64,000 nt of DNA from Nitrospina sp. UBA6727. Lineage in GTDB: Bacteria; Nitrospinota; Nitrospinia; Nitrospinales; VA-1. Below, in pieces: positions 26,893 to 35,643 of this stretch. The translations under genes and the position numbers were made by a program. The notes below the pieces were generated by a model. That model was not told the DNA's origin and did not search any database. It worked only from the letters and a program-made list of their open reading frames with translations. Each line of letters starts with the position of its first letter. The stretch's first letter is position 1. The DNA is taken from the NCBI GenBank assembly GCA_002454045.1, contig DKID01000024.1, forward strand, positions 12,303 to 76,302, in the 5' to 3' direction.

Positions 26893-27471
26893 TTAATAGC
26901 GGGCGAGCCAGATGCCGAGAAACATGGCGGCGGCGACCATCCACAATGTTATCTGACTCAAACCGATCATCTTCTTGATGGTTTGCGGAACTAATTTTTT
27001 GCCGGCGGGATTTAAGTCGAGGTCGGCGATGCGAACTCGTAGCGAGAAAGTCATATACATGCTCGGGAAAAACGCCAACGCCACGAACAACATTTTGACG
27101 CCGAACAAATTGTAGTAACCGGGTTTGAGTCCAGACTGCGCCGTGTAGTTTTCGAGCAGGTAATAAACTCCCGACCCGATGAGAATGAGAATGCTGGCGA
27201 ACGTGGTGGGAGTCAATAGGTTGAGGATTTTGTAAGCCGGCGAGTTTTCGTCGCGGTCGTCGTCACTGCCGATGTCATTCCCCCCCGCGCGCCCCCCGTC
27301 ACCGTCGCCGCGGTCGCCGTCATCATCGCGTCGCCGTGATGTCATCGTCACCGTCGCGCCGTCGCGGTTTTTCTCCGCCGCTGGCAGATAAACCATCAAG
27401 CAATAGATGAGGCTACCCAGCACCGTCGCCGCCGCCAACTGGTGTATGAAGATGATGATGACGTTCGTCAT
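26893..27471 (-). CDS. Four-helix membrane protein with a low-complexity insert (CopD/DUF2269-like)
   Basis: From ATG 27471 the 192-residue product has four predicted membrane helices: MTNVIIIFIHQLAAATVLGS with a buried histidine, FASILILIGSGVYYLL, MLFVALAFFPSMYMTF and ITLWMVAAAMFLGIWL. This is like CopD/DUF2269-type small haem- or copper-linked membrane proteins, but the match is only by layout. Between helices 1 and 2 lies an unusual hydrophilic insert of about 35 residues rich in Arg, Asp and Gly, encoded by the same GACGGC/GTGACG-type DNA as the intergenic islands. The start follows pepA by 11 nt, so the two are cotranscribed. An upstream in-frame start at 27603 lies inside pepA and is not preferred. 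Confidence 0.7.
   Translation of the reverse strand: MTNVIIIFIHQLAAATVLGSLIYCLMVYLPAAEKNRDGATVTMTSRRRDDDGDRGDGDGGRAGGNDIGSDDDRDENSPAYKILNLLTPTTFASILILIGSGVYYLLENYTAQSGLKPGYYNLFGVKMLFVALAFFPSMYMTFSLRVRIADLDLNPAGKKLVPQTIKKMIGLSQITLWMVAAAMFLGIWLARY
27249..27367. repeat. GACGGCG-type island inside a coding sequence
   Basis: Runs of GTCACCGTCGCCGCGGTCGC, GTCATCATCGCGTCGCCGTG and TCATCGTCACCGTCGCGCCG lie in the reading frame of the membrane protein at 26893-27471. The run keeps the frame open and encodes the Arg/Asp/Gly-rich insert. Confidence 0.6.
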
Positions 27472-27482
27472 GGGTGTTGCGT

Positions 27483-29012
27483 TCAGCGTCCGCGCTGTTC
27501 CAAATAACGGACGAGCAAACGCACGCCGTATCCCGATGCGCCTTTTGTGGTGTAGGGTTTTTCTTCTCCCCATGCGGTGCCGGCGATGTCGATATGTGTC
27601 CACGGTTGGTCGCCGGCGAAAGGTTTGAGGAACGCGGCGCCCATGATGGTACCGGCTCCAACTCCGGGGGCGGCGATATTTTTGAAATCGGCGATATCAC
27701 TTTTGACCGCCTTGTCGAATTCTTCCCACAGAGGAAGTTCCCACACCCGCTCGCCGGTTGCGTCGCTGGCTTCTCGCAAGCGGGCGATCATGCTGGCGTT
27801 GTTGCCTATCACCGCGGCGGCTTGATGGCCTAGTGCCGCGATTACCGCGCCGGTCAAGGTCGCCAAGTCGATCACCTCTTTTGGTTTATAACGTTGGGCG
27901 TAAGTCAGCGCGTCGGCGAGAACCAACCTGCCTTCGGCGTCGGTATTGAGTACCTCTATCGTCTTGCCCGACATGCTTTGCAAAATATCCCCGGGTTTGA
28001 TGGCGGAACCGCCGGGCATATTTTCCGCGGCGGGAACGATGCCGATGATGTTGGCGGGTATTCGCAAACTGGAAACTGCCTGCAAAGTTGCCAACGTGGC
28101 GGCGGCGCCGGACATATCCATCTTCATCTCGTCCATGTTCGCAGAGGGTTTGAGCGAAATGCCGCCGGTGTCGAAGGTGATGCCTTTGCCGATAATCACG
28201 GTCGGGGATTTCTTTTTGGAGGTCCCGTAATATTCCAGCACGATCAATGCTGGCGGTTCGTGGCTACCGCGGGACACGCCGAGCAGAGCGCCCATGCCGA
28301 GTTTTTCCATTTCCACTTTGCCCAGCACCTTGCAAGTGATTTTGTTTTTGCGCGCCATTTTTTTCGCGTGGGCGGCGAGGAAGGTGGGCGTCACCGTGTT
28401 GCTGGGATGGGATATCAAATCTCGCGCGGAATGTACGGCACTGATAATTTTTTCCGCGCGGGCGATGGATTTCCCCACGACTGTCTGCCGAGTTTTCGCG
28501 GCGGGGATAAGAGCCAGATGCGTGACTCGGCTTGGCGGCCCGTCTTTTTCGTCCGCGGATTTGTAGGCGTCAAAATGATAAAGCGCGAGACCGGCGCCTT
28601 CCGCGACGGCTTCCGAAAGTTCGCCGTAGAGTTTCCCTTTTCCTTTAACGATTTGATCGAAGCAGCACTCGTTCAAAAAAACCGCGATGGATTTGAAGTT
28701 GGATTTTTCCGCCACCTTCGCCGCGATTCCCGAAGCTTGGCGGATTTTTTCCGGCGTCACCTCTTTAGCTTTTCCCACGCCGACCAAAAGCAGGTTGTCC
28801 GCTTTCATCAAGCCGGTGCTGTTTAACAGAAGGGTTTGGTTGCGTTCTCCCGTGAACCGTTTTTTTTCAAACGCCGCAGTTATCGCGCCGTTGAGGGCGG
28901 CGTCCATGGTCTGCACCGTGCCGCGCAGTTTTTTTTCGTCCGCGCAGGGGAGGATCAGGCATTCCGTTTTATGCCCAAGGGGCTTGTCGAATTTTTGATT
29001 TATCTTTATCAT
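27483..29012 (-). CDS. pepA: Leucyl aminopeptidase (M17 family)
   Basis: A cytosolic two-metal exopeptidase that forms hexamers. The C-terminal catalytic domain carries GKGITFDTGGISLKPSANMD, the M17 signature NTDAEGRLVLADALTYA (around residues 345-361) and ATLTGAVIAALGHQAAAV. The N-terminal macro-like domain begins with LPCADEKKLRGTVQ. The length, 509 residues, is normal. AAGGG precedes the ATG. It appears to be cotranscribed with the downstream membrane protein, and a short frame of uncertain status ends 22 nt upstream. Confidence 0.96.
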   Translation of the reverse strand: MIKINQKFDKPLGHKTECLILPCADEKKLRGTVQTMDAALNGAITAAFEKKRFTGERNQTLLLNSTGLMKADNLLLVGVGKAKEVTPEKIRQASGIAAKVAEKSNFKSIAVFLNECCFDQIVKGKGKLYGELSEAVAEGAGLALYHFDAYKSADEKDGPPSRVTHLALIPAAKTRQTVVGKSIARAEKIISAVHSARDLISHPSNTVTPTFLAAHAKKMARKNKITCKVLGKVEMEKLGMGALLGVSRGSHEPPALIVLEYYGTSKKKSPTVIIGKGITFDTGGISLKPSANMDEMKMDMSGAAATLATLQAVSSLRIPANIIGIVPAAENMPGGSAIKPGDILQSMSGKTIEVLNTDAEGRLVLADALTYAQRYKPKEVIDLATLTGAVIAALGHQAAAVIGNNASMIARLREASDATGERVWELPLWEEFDKAVKSDIADFKNIAAPGVGAGTIMGAAFLKPFAGDQPWTHIDIAGTAWGEEKPYTTKGASGYGVRLLVRYLEQRGR

Positions 29013-29034
29013 AGTGTCCCTTCATAAAATAAAA

Positions 29035-29205
29035 CTAGACGGCGAACAACATCGGCAAAATGGATAGCGCGGACCCGATGAGTACGTTATACTCCCTCGA
29101 TACTAGCAGGAGTCCTTCCCAGATGAAAATGATATTGTGAGGTGCGGGGTAGCGTACGCGATTTTTGGCGGCAATGAGCCTTGGGCAAATCCAACTTTTG
29201 CGCAA
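29035..29205 (-). CDS. Possible small protein upstream of pepA (56 aa)
   Basis: A minus-strand frame ending at TAG 29035-29037, 22 nt before pepA, and open for at least 65 codons upstream. From TTG 29205 it encodes a basic first half (RKSWICPRLIAAKNRVRYP) and a hydrophobic second half including NIIFIWEGLLLVSREYN and a C-terminal SALSILPMLFAV. The amino-acid pattern looks protein-like, with a possible membrane segment. No ATG or convincing ribosome-binding site was found, and ATA and TTG are the only candidate initiators. It could be a real small protein, a remnant or chance. Confidence 0.35.
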   Translation of the reverse strand: MRKSWICPRLIAAKNRVRYPAPHNIIFIWEGLLLVSREYNVLIGSALSILPMLFAV

Positions 29206-29282
29206 ATGGTTTTTTAGAATGGATGGAATTTTCTTGGGTTTTATGACACACTGCCGCGTCTGGGCGGTGTTGCTTTTTTCGG

Positions 29283-29311
29283 TTGGACGCTGGGGCGATT
29301 GAAATTATAAT
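29283..29311 (+). promoter_or_regulatory. Candidate promoter for the HydB-like flavoprotein gene
   Basis: TTGGAC (29283-29288), a 17-nt spacer and a perfect TATAAT (29306-29311). Transcription would start near 29318, leaving about 37 nt before ATG 29355, whose ribosome-binding site AAGGAGG is strong. Confidence 0.5.
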
Positions 29312-29354
29312 CCGATAAAGTTTTCGGGAACGATGGGAATCAAGGAGGCTGTTG

Positions 29355-31184
29355 ATGGAAGCCGTTGCAGAACAGAAGCAGGCTGTCGCCGCGAAACAGG
29401 GGCAGATAAAAATAACCGTGTGCTTGAGCCTGAGCGGTGTCGCGGAAGGCGGCGAAGAGGTCTATAAAGAATTTCAGAAGCAGATTGCTGAAATGGAAGC
29501 CAACGCCACGCTCGGTGAACGAAAATGCGAAATGAGCCAGGTCGGGTGCCGCGGCTATTGTAGCCGTGATGTGTTGGTCGATGTTTATGTCCCCGATGAG
29601 CCGCGGGTAACTTACGAGAAAGTTAAACCCGCGATGGTCAAAAATATTTTGACCGACCACATTGCGGGCGGCAAGGTGTTCAAAAAAGCCGCGTCCAAAG
29701 AAGATTATTACGACACGTTGAAGAAGCAAACCCGCGTTGCGTTGGAACATGGCGGCGTGATCGACCCGGAAAACATCGACGAGTATATCAAGGTGGGGGG
29801 TTACGAATCCTTGAAAAAAGTTTTGACCACCATGCGACCGGATGAAGTGATCGCCGTGATAAAAAAATCTGGGTTGCGCGGGAAAGGCGGCGGCGGATTC
29901 ATCACCGCTGATAAGTGGGAGAAGGCGGCCAACGCGCCGACCGATGAAAAGGGGACGCGCTACATTATGGTCAACGGCGATGAAGGCAACCCGGCTTCCT
30001 ACATGGATCGTAGCGTGATGGAAGGCAGCCCGCATCAGGTGATCGAAGGCTTGTTGATTGGGGCTTACGCCATCGGCGCGACGGAGGGAATTATCTACAC
30101 TCGTTCGGACTACGCGATTGCGGTCAAGCGCCTGAACCTGGCTATCGCGCAAGCCAAGGACAGAGGGTTTCTCGGCGACAATATTCTGGGCGCGGATTTC
30201 AGCATCAACTTCCGGGTGCACGAAGGGCTGGATGCGTTCATCGGCGGGGAGTCCACGGCGTTGATGGAATCCGTCGAAGGCAAACGTCCATTCCCAAAAG
30301 CGCAGCCGCCGCATTCCTGCCAAGTGGGATTGTTCGGCAAGCCAACGGTTTTGAACAACGCGGAAACTTGGGCGACGGTTCCGAAAATTATCAAGAAGGG
30401 CGCGGATTGGTATTCGGCGATGGGCAACGAGAATGCCAAAGGCTGCAAAGTTTGGGCGATTGCGGGGAACGTCAAGTACAACGGGTTGATGGAGTTGGAT
30501 ATGAAGACCACTTTCCGCGAAGCCATTGATGATTATTGCGGCGGCATCCAAAAGAAAAAAGCGCTCAAAGTAGTTCATGTCGGCGGCGTCACGGGTGGAT
30601 TTCTGCCGCCCGAAAAAGTCGACACCGCGATGGATTATGAAAGCCTTCTCGACGCCGGCGTGTTGATGGGGCAAGCAAGTTTTTCGGCTTATGATGACTC
30701 CGCCTGCGTGGTTGATCTCGCGCTATTCTCCATCGGATTTAACGAAGGCGAAACTTGCGGAAAATGTACTCCGTGTCGAATTGGTCTTACGCTCATAAAA
30801 AATAAATTGACAGACATCGCGGAAGGCCGCGGGAAAATGGAAGACCTGGACAAGTTGCAAGCGTTGTGCGAAGAAATTAGCCAGACTTCGTTATGCGGGC
30901 TGGGAGAAACCGCGCCGAAGGCGATTCTCACCGGATTGAAATATTTCCGCAAAGAATACGAAAGGCACATCGTCGATCAAATCTGCGACGCGGCGCGGTG
31001 CATCGGCTTGTATCGCTATTACGTCAAGGAAGAAGATTGCGTCGCCTGCGGCGCGTGCATCAAACCGTGTCCCACCGGGGCAATCACCGGCGGGACGCGC
31101 AAAGTCGCGGCGCACATTGACATGGACTTGTGCATCAACTGCAACGCCTGCTATCAAGCCTGCGGATTCCTGGCGATTGAGTAA
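29355..31184 (+). CDS. NuoF/HydB/HndC-like NAD-linked flavoprotein with ferredoxin domain
   Basis: A 609-residue diaphorase-type subunit. Domains in order: an N-terminal thioredoxin-like region (about 18-100, with CEMSQVGCRGYC), a NuoF core with FMN-binding GLRGKGGGGFITADKW, NAD-binding region MVNGDEGNPASYMDR, SLBB region, the CGKCTPCRIG cysteines plus a later Cys for the [4Fe-4S] cluster, and a C-terminal two-cluster ferredoxin (CVACGACIKPCPTGA and CINCNACYQACG). This layout is that of HndC/HydB of bifurcating hydrogenases rather than plain complex I NuoF. No nuoE, nuoG or hydrogenase gene adjoins it. It may link NADH with ferredoxin for carbon fixation; that is inference. Confidence 0.88.
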   Translation: MEAVAEQKQAVAAKQGQIKITVCLSLSGVAEGGEEVYKEFQKQIAEMEANATLGERKCEMSQVGCRGYCSRDVLVDVYVPDEPRVTYEKVKPAMVKNILTDHIAGGKVFKKAASKEDYYDTLKKQTRVALEHGGVIDPENIDEYIKVGGYESLKKVLTTMRPDEVIAVIKKSGLRGKGGGGFITADKWEKAANAPTDEKGTRYIMVNGDEGNPASYMDRSVMEGSPHQVIEGLLIGAYAIGATEGIIYTRSDYAIAVKRLNLAIAQAKDRGFLGDNILGADFSINFRVHEGLDAFIGGESTALMESVEGKRPFPKAQPPHSCQVGLFGKPTVLNNAETWATVPKIIKKGADWYSAMGNENAKGCKVWAIAGNVKYNGLMELDMKTTFREAIDDYCGGIQKKKALKVVHVGGVTGGFLPPEKVDTAMDYESLLDAGVLMGQASFSAYDDSACVVDLALFSIGFNEGETCGKCTPCRIGLTLIKNKLTDIAEGRGKMEDLDKLQALCEEISQTSLCGLGETAPKAILTGLKYFRKEYERHIVDQICDAARCIGLYRYYVKEEDCVACGACIKPCPTGAITGGTRKVAAHIDMDLCINCNACYQACGFLAIE

Positions 31185-31201
31185 GATTTATTTTTGATAA
31201 G

Positions 31202-31235
31202 AGCCTGCTGGCTTTTTGCCGGCGGGCTTTTTTTT
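31202..31235 (+). terminator. Rho-independent terminator after the flavoprotein gene
   Basis: AGCCTGCTGGC, loop TTTTT, GCCGGCGGGCT, then a run of T. The 11-bp stem pairs fully if two G-U pairs are allowed. It lies 17 nt after the stop codon and just before the convergent oppA end. Confidence 0.88.
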
Positions 31236-31241
31236 GTGCCT

Positions 31242-32828
31242 CTACTCGACCGCGGTCGCTTTTTGCATTCGGATTCTTTTCAAGTACAAAAGTTCCATGG
31301 CGTTGGTTTTCAAACCTCGGACATAAGGTTTAATCAAAAGATTTTGGGCGGAAACAAAAAGCGGAATCATCGCGGCTTCCTTTTCGGTGAGTAGTATCTG
31401 GGCTTCGTCGTAAACCGCTTTTCGTTCTTCCAAGTTTTGCAATGTTGACCCGAGCGCGACCAATTCTTCGTAGCGCGGATGAGACCATTGCAGACGATTG
31501 TTGCCGCTGGATTTAATAAAAAGGTTCATGAAGTTATCGGGGTCGGGAAAATCCGCGCCCCATCCCAACCGAAAAATCTGCGGCGGATCCAAATCCAATC
31601 GGCTGAGAAAAACTTTCCACTCCTGACTTTCGAAGTCGATGCGCACGTTCAAATTTTCTTTCCATTGCGACTGGATGAACTCCCCGATGAGTCGGTTGAC
31701 ATCCCCCGTGTTAAAGACCGCGGTAACTTCGGGGAACCCTTTCCCGTCGGGATACCCCGCTTGCGCCAATAAAGACCGCGCTTTCCGCGGATTAAACTTT
31801 AGCCCGATACTTTCATCGTAACCAAACATGCCTTTGGGAATCCACGACGAGGAGGGCAGTTCCCCGCCTTTCAAGAATCCGGGAATGCGCGCGCGGTCAA
31901 TCGCGTGGGCGAATGCCCGCCGAACTCTTACATCATCAAAGGGAAACTTCTGCACATTGAAACCATAATAGTAACCTCTTAGTTGAGGTTTATTTCTATA
32001 CTCGGGGCTGGATTCATAATTGGGAATGGCGACGGGGGGCAACTCGACATAGTCCAACTCGCCGGTTTCGTAAAGAGTCAACGCCGTGGTTGGTTCCTGC
32101 ACAACAAAAATGCGGATGGCTTCCACGGCGGGTTTGCCTTCGTAATGACGCGGGTTGGCTTGCAACACCATTTTGTATTCGTGCTCCCATTCCTTCACCG
32201 TGTAAGGGCCATTGGTGACGATGTTTTCAGGCTCTGTCCAGGAATCACCATGTCGACGGATAACATCTTCGCGCGCCGGATACGTAACCATGAAAGTGGT
32301 GATGCTGGGAAAATAGACCACGGGTTTTTTCAACCGGACTTGCAGAACGTCCGGGGCCAGCGCCCGGACCCCGACTTGGTCGGCGTCGGTTAATTCTCCC
32401 GAATTGTATTGGGTGGCATTTTCAACGTCGAAGAGGAAGTAAGCATATTGCGCCGCCGTCTCAGGCGCGAGCAATCGTTTCCAAGCATATTCAAAATCCG
32501 CCGCCGTGACCGGTTTCCCGTCACTCCAGTAAACATCGTCGCGTAGAAAAAAAGTAATCGTCCTGCCGTCCTCAGAATATTTCCATTTTTTTGCAACGGC
32601 GGGTTCAGGATTTAACTCGGCGTCGTATTGGGTGAGTCCTTCCATAAGGTTCGTAATAATGGTGAAGGAAATACTGTCGGTGGCCAAAGCCCAATCTAAA
32701 GTCGGCGGCTCATTTTTTATGGACATCCGGAAAACGGAATGGTCCGTTGCGGCGGGCGGACTGCAGCAGGCAAGAACTAAAAATATAAGTAGCAACCAAA
32801 AAGAAAAAACGTGGCGCGACAATTTCAT
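31242..32828 (-). CDS. Oligopeptide ABC transporter substrate-binding lipoprotein (OppA type)
   Basis: A family 5 solute-binding protein of about 528 residues. The N terminus MKLSRHVFSFWLLLIFLVLACC is a lipoprotein signal with lipobox LVLAC. Typical SBP_bac_5 segments follow: NEPPTLDWALATDSISFTII, LNPEPAVAKKWKYSEDGRTI and RVRRAFAHAIDRARI. It should bind peptides in the periplasm for uptake. The ATG at 32828 is chosen for the signal peptide; ATG codons at 32840-32846 and a GTG at 32879 are in frame and cannot be excluded. No permease or ATPase genes lie beside it, so it is an orphan component. Confidence 0.9.
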   Translation of the reverse strand: MKLSRHVFSFWLLLIFLVLACCSPPAATDHSVFRMSIKNEPPTLDWALATDSISFTIITNLMEGLTQYDAELNPEPAVAKKWKYSEDGRTITFFLRDDVYWSDGKPVTAADFEYAWKRLLAPETAAQYAYFLFDVENATQYNSGELTDADQVGVRALAPDVLQVRLKKPVVYFPSITTFMVTYPAREDVIRRHGDSWTEPENIVTNGPYTVKEWEHEYKMVLQANPRHYEGKPAVEAIRIFVVQEPTTALTLYETGELDYVELPPVAIPNYESSPEYRNKPQLRGYYYGFNVQKFPFDDVRVRRAFAHAIDRARIPGFLKGGELPSSSWIPKGMFGYDESIGLKFNPRKARSLLAQAGYPDGKGFPEVTAVFNTGDVNRLIGEFIQSQWKENLNVRIDFESQEWKVFLSRLDLDPPQIFRLGWGADFPDPDNFMNLFIKSSGNNRLQWSHPRYEELVALGSTLQNLEERKAVYDEAQILLTEKEAAMIPLFVSAQNLLIKPYVRGLKTNAMELLYLKRIRMQKATAVE

Positions 32829-32980
32829 GTTTGCAGCCATCATCATCTCTACGACAGTCGAAGCAATTCCTTTTTGCACAGAAACGGGAAAGGTGCGAAG
32901 GGGATTATAAGCCGATTATCATATACGGGATTTTACCGAGTTATTATTTATTTCTTTACTTTTCCCGCCGCCTTTATAGA

Positions 32981-33676
32981 ATGAAATCTTTATTCAGCGT
33001 CGGGGTGAACGTGGCGGAAGATATTTCTTATATCAGAAAATGGATTAAGCGCGGTTTAAGTAAAGACAAAAAAACTTTGGATTTTTCCCGAAGAGGCATC
33101 AACAACCAAACCGCCATGGAGCTGGCCGAAAACGTGGCGCTTCCTGACATTGAAATCCTTTACATCCACACCAACAAAATTAAGGATTTGGGCTTGGAAG
33201 AATTGGCGCGGTCGGAATTTTTCGAGCCGCTTAAAGAACTCTGGATGTATGAAAACTTGGTTGGGGACGAAGGGGCGAAGGCTCTGGCCGAATCGGAGCG
33301 ATTGCGCCGGTTGCGTTACCTTAGTCTATACACCAACAGAATCGCGGACGAAGGTGCCGTCGCTTTGGCAAACTCTGAAAATCTTTCCGGGCTTGAAGTT
33401 TTGGATCTCTCGTTCAACCGAATTGGCGACCACGGTGCGGAAGCCTTGGCAAATTCTGACCACCTAAAAAAATTAAAAGAGTTGCACCTTGATGCTAATC
33501 GAATTGGTCTCAAAGGAATGCAAGCTTTGGCGAAACTTTCCGGATTGCAAAACCTCCAAACTCTAAACTTGTCGTACAACAAAATTGATCTTCGGGGATT
33601 GGACGCCTTGAATGATTCAAAACGTTTGCAAAAAATGAGTGCGGTGAAGACAGACTATCCCCATGTTGGCGGTTGA
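32981..33676 (+). CDS. Leucine-rich-repeat protein (ribonuclease-inhibitor type), shorter copy
   Basis: The 231 residues contain about six repeats of roughly 24 residues on the pattern LxxLxxLxLxxNxIGDxGAxALA, for example LRYLSLYTNRIADEGAVALA and LEVLDLSFNRIGDHGAEALA. This is the RNI-like LRR class, expected to fold as a curved solenoid for protein binding. The N terminus (MKSLFSVGVNVAEDISYIRKW) has no signal peptide. The frame is open to 32831, but ATG 32981 is the first sensible start; it lacks a clear ribosome-binding site. It is followed 3 nt later by a longer LRR gene, so the two are a tandem pair, probably by duplication. Confidence 0.85.
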   Translation: MKSLFSVGVNVAEDISYIRKWIKRGLSKDKKTLDFSRRGINNQTAMELAENVALPDIEILYIHTNKIKDLGLEELARSEFFEPLKELWMYENLVGDEGAKALAESERLRRLRYLSLYTNRIADEGAVALANSENLSGLEVLDLSFNRIGDHGAEALANSDHLKKLKELHLDANRIGLKGMQALAKLSGLQNLQTLNLSYNKIDLRGLDALNDSKRLQKMSAVKTDYPHVGG

Positions 33677-33679
33677 TTC

Positions 33680-35158
33680 ATGCAACCCGAAAATAAGGAT
33701 TTGAATTTTCTCCGGGCTCTTGATGACAAGTTGATCCGCAAGAATTCATTTCTGGATCTTTCCTATGAACGAATGGGAGATGCGGGAATAGTTTTTTTGT
33801 GCCGCAATAAAGATTTATCCCACATTCAAAAACTGGATTTGAGTTGGAACGAAATCGCCGATGACGGTCTGCGCGTTCTTGCGAAGTCCAGTTCGCTCGC
33901 CGAGTTGAAGCATCTCATTCTCAATGCCAACCAGATTGGAGATGAAGGTGCCAGAAACCTTGCGGTTTCCGAAAATTTTCCAAACCTTGAATCGATAGAG
34001 TTGGCACACAACCGGGTTTCCGACTTTGGAGCCTTGAGCCTCGTGAAGTCCCAGTCGCTGTTGAGCCTTGGGTTCGTGGACTTAGAAATGAACAAGGTCG
34101 GGCAACAAAAATTAACCCGCTTCCCAGACGGCGCGGTGGTTTCCAAACTTCGCATCCTCAATCTTCGTCGCAACCTTTTGGGAGATGAAAGCATCGCCGA
34201 CTGGGCGCAGACCGGCGCTTTTGAAAAACTGGTTCATCTCAACCTAGGCTGGAATCAAATCACCAATAAAGGCGCCCGCATTCTCGCGCATTCCCCCACC
34301 GTAAATCGGCTGGAAGTTCTCGTGCTCGATTCCAATCACATCGGCGACCTTGGCGCATTGGACATCGCCAAGTCCAAGCACTTGAAGAATCTCGTCCAAC
34401 TTTATGCGCAGGATAATAATATCGGGCGGGCGGGCGAAATCGCGTTGCGGGCTATGCGGTCGCGGAGTTTGGTTGAGAAAAAAAGAGCCGACGATAAACT
34501 CAACCTCAACGAACAACGTTTGGACAACAAAGACCTGGCTTCTTTAGCGCAACACGAAAAACTGAACGGGATTGTTTCCCTCACGCTGAGGAACAACCAT
34601 TTCGACTATCGCGGAGTTCAGGAACTCGTCAATTCCCCATATCTTAAAAACTTGCAGCACCTGAACTTGATGAACAACGCCGTGGAGGACAAAGGCATTC
34701 TCGTGCTGGCGGAATCCGCGAACCTGCCGCAACTGAAAAGTTTGAATCTGGAAAACACGGGAATTACTGCGCTGGGAATTCTCGCCCTTTCCCGGTCGCC
34801 GCATCTTCATCGACTAAATGATTTGAATTTGAACGGCAATGATCTGGGAGAAAAAGGGTTTCGCATTCTGGCGGATTCCGGGAACTTTAAGAACTTGATC
34901 AAACTAAGAACCTCCGGGTCTGCGATGGGTGACGCCGGGTTTCAGGCTATCGTCCAATCCAATACCTTAAAGCAACTGGAGGAACTGGAGGCGAGGGGCA
35001 ACGTCATCACGCGGGAAAGTTTAAATTCCTTGGTCAACTCCTCCACTTTATCGCGGCTGAAAAAACTGGACCTTCGCCGCAATAAACTTAAAGATGTAGA
35101 CCTGATATTTCTAACCGACTCTCCGCAATTCCAAAGTTTGGAAGCGTTGAGATTTTAG
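33680..35158 (+). CDS. Leucine-rich-repeat protein (ribonuclease-inhibitor type), longer copy
   Basis: The 492 residues consist almost wholly of RNI-type LRRs, around seventeen to eighteen repeats, in two blocks separated by a charged segment MRSRSLVEKKRADDKLNLNE near residues 256-275. Examples are IQKLDLSWNEIADDGLRVLA and LKSLNLENTGITALGILALS. The first repeats parallel those of the gene 3 nt upstream. No signal peptide or catalytic domain is visible, so a cytoplasmic binding scaffold is the most that can be said. Expression is probably coupled to the upstream LRR gene. Confidence 0.85.
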   Translation: MQPENKDLNFLRALDDKLIRKNSFLDLSYERMGDAGIVFLCRNKDLSHIQKLDLSWNEIADDGLRVLAKSSSLAELKHLILNANQIGDEGARNLAVSENFPNLESIELAHNRVSDFGALSLVKSQSLLSLGFVDLEMNKVGQQKLTRFPDGAVVSKLRILNLRRNLLGDESIADWAQTGAFEKLVHLNLGWNQITNKGARILAHSPTVNRLEVLVLDSNHIGDLGALDIAKSKHLKNLVQLYAQDNNIGRAGEIALRAMRSRSLVEKKRADDKLNLNEQRLDNKDLASLAQHEKLNGIVSLTLRNNHFDYRGVQELVNSPYLKNLQHLNLMNNAVEDKGILVLAESANLPQLKSLNLENTGITALGILALSRSPHLHRLNDLNLNGNDLGEKGFRILADSGNFKNLIKLRTSGSAMGDAGFQAIVQSNTLKQLEELEARGNVITRESLNSLVNSSTLSRLKKLDLRRNKLKDVDLIFLTDSPQFQSLEALRF

Positions 35159-35223
35159 AGGAAAAGGATGGCGGGACAAAAACGCGGCGGGTTTGTAAGT
35201 CGGGGTTATGAAAATACGATTCG

Positions 35224-35637
35224 CTAACGCCCCGGGTCGTCATCGAACACTTCGTTGAAATCCCCTTGCAGAGAACCATCCGACGCGGGACGGCACCAAT
35301 CAAAATCAGTCGCGCCATCATCCGTCGCCGTCGCCGACGTTTGGGGTTCAGCAGTTTGAGCCGCGAAATTTTGCAAGTCTAGTTCCGTGAAATCTCGGCC
35401 GCCACATTCGCATTCCGATTCGCCAACCGCCAACTCCGTCGCCATCTTGAGCAAGTAAGCCCTGCCGCAAGAATCGCAAGTGTGCCCCCGATGGGTTTGC
35501 GGCAAATCGTAAGCCAGCATATTTTCCCGGCATTGATTGCATACCGCCAGCGTCCCGGGAGCAAATCCGCGAATCACATTTTCAAGTCCGCAGCCGCCGC
35601 ATTCTATCAATAATTCGGAAGGGGTCTTCGCGGTCAT
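35224..35637 (-). CDS. Zinc-ribbon hypothetical protein
   Basis: The 137-residue protein contains four cysteine pairs: CGGC at residues 13-16, CNQC at 33-36, CDSC at 54-57 and CEC around 76-78. They probably form two zinc ribbons. The tail is acidic and low in complexity (TSATATDDGATDFDWC and EVFDDDPGR). No known family recognised beyond rubredoxin- or DnaJ-like zinc knuckles by pattern. It begins 6 nt after the ferritin-like gene ends, so the two form a pair. Confidence 0.72.
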   Translation of the reverse strand: MTAKTPSELLIECGGCGLENVIRGFAPGTLAVCNQCRENMLAYDLPQTHRGHTCDSCGRAYLLKMATELAVGESECECGGRDFTELDLQNFAAQTAEPQTSATATDDGATDFDWCRPASDGSLQGDFNEVFDDDPGR

Positions 35638-35643
35638 AGCGAG

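Noticed and set aside
27894..28826. 310-codon plus-strand frame inside pepA
   Set aside because: Gly/His/Arg-rich antisense shadow of pepA.
29340..30674. 444-codon minus-strand frame across the flavoprotein gene
   Set aside because: Histidine/phenylalanine-rich antisense translation of a certain gene; no domain or ribosome-binding site.
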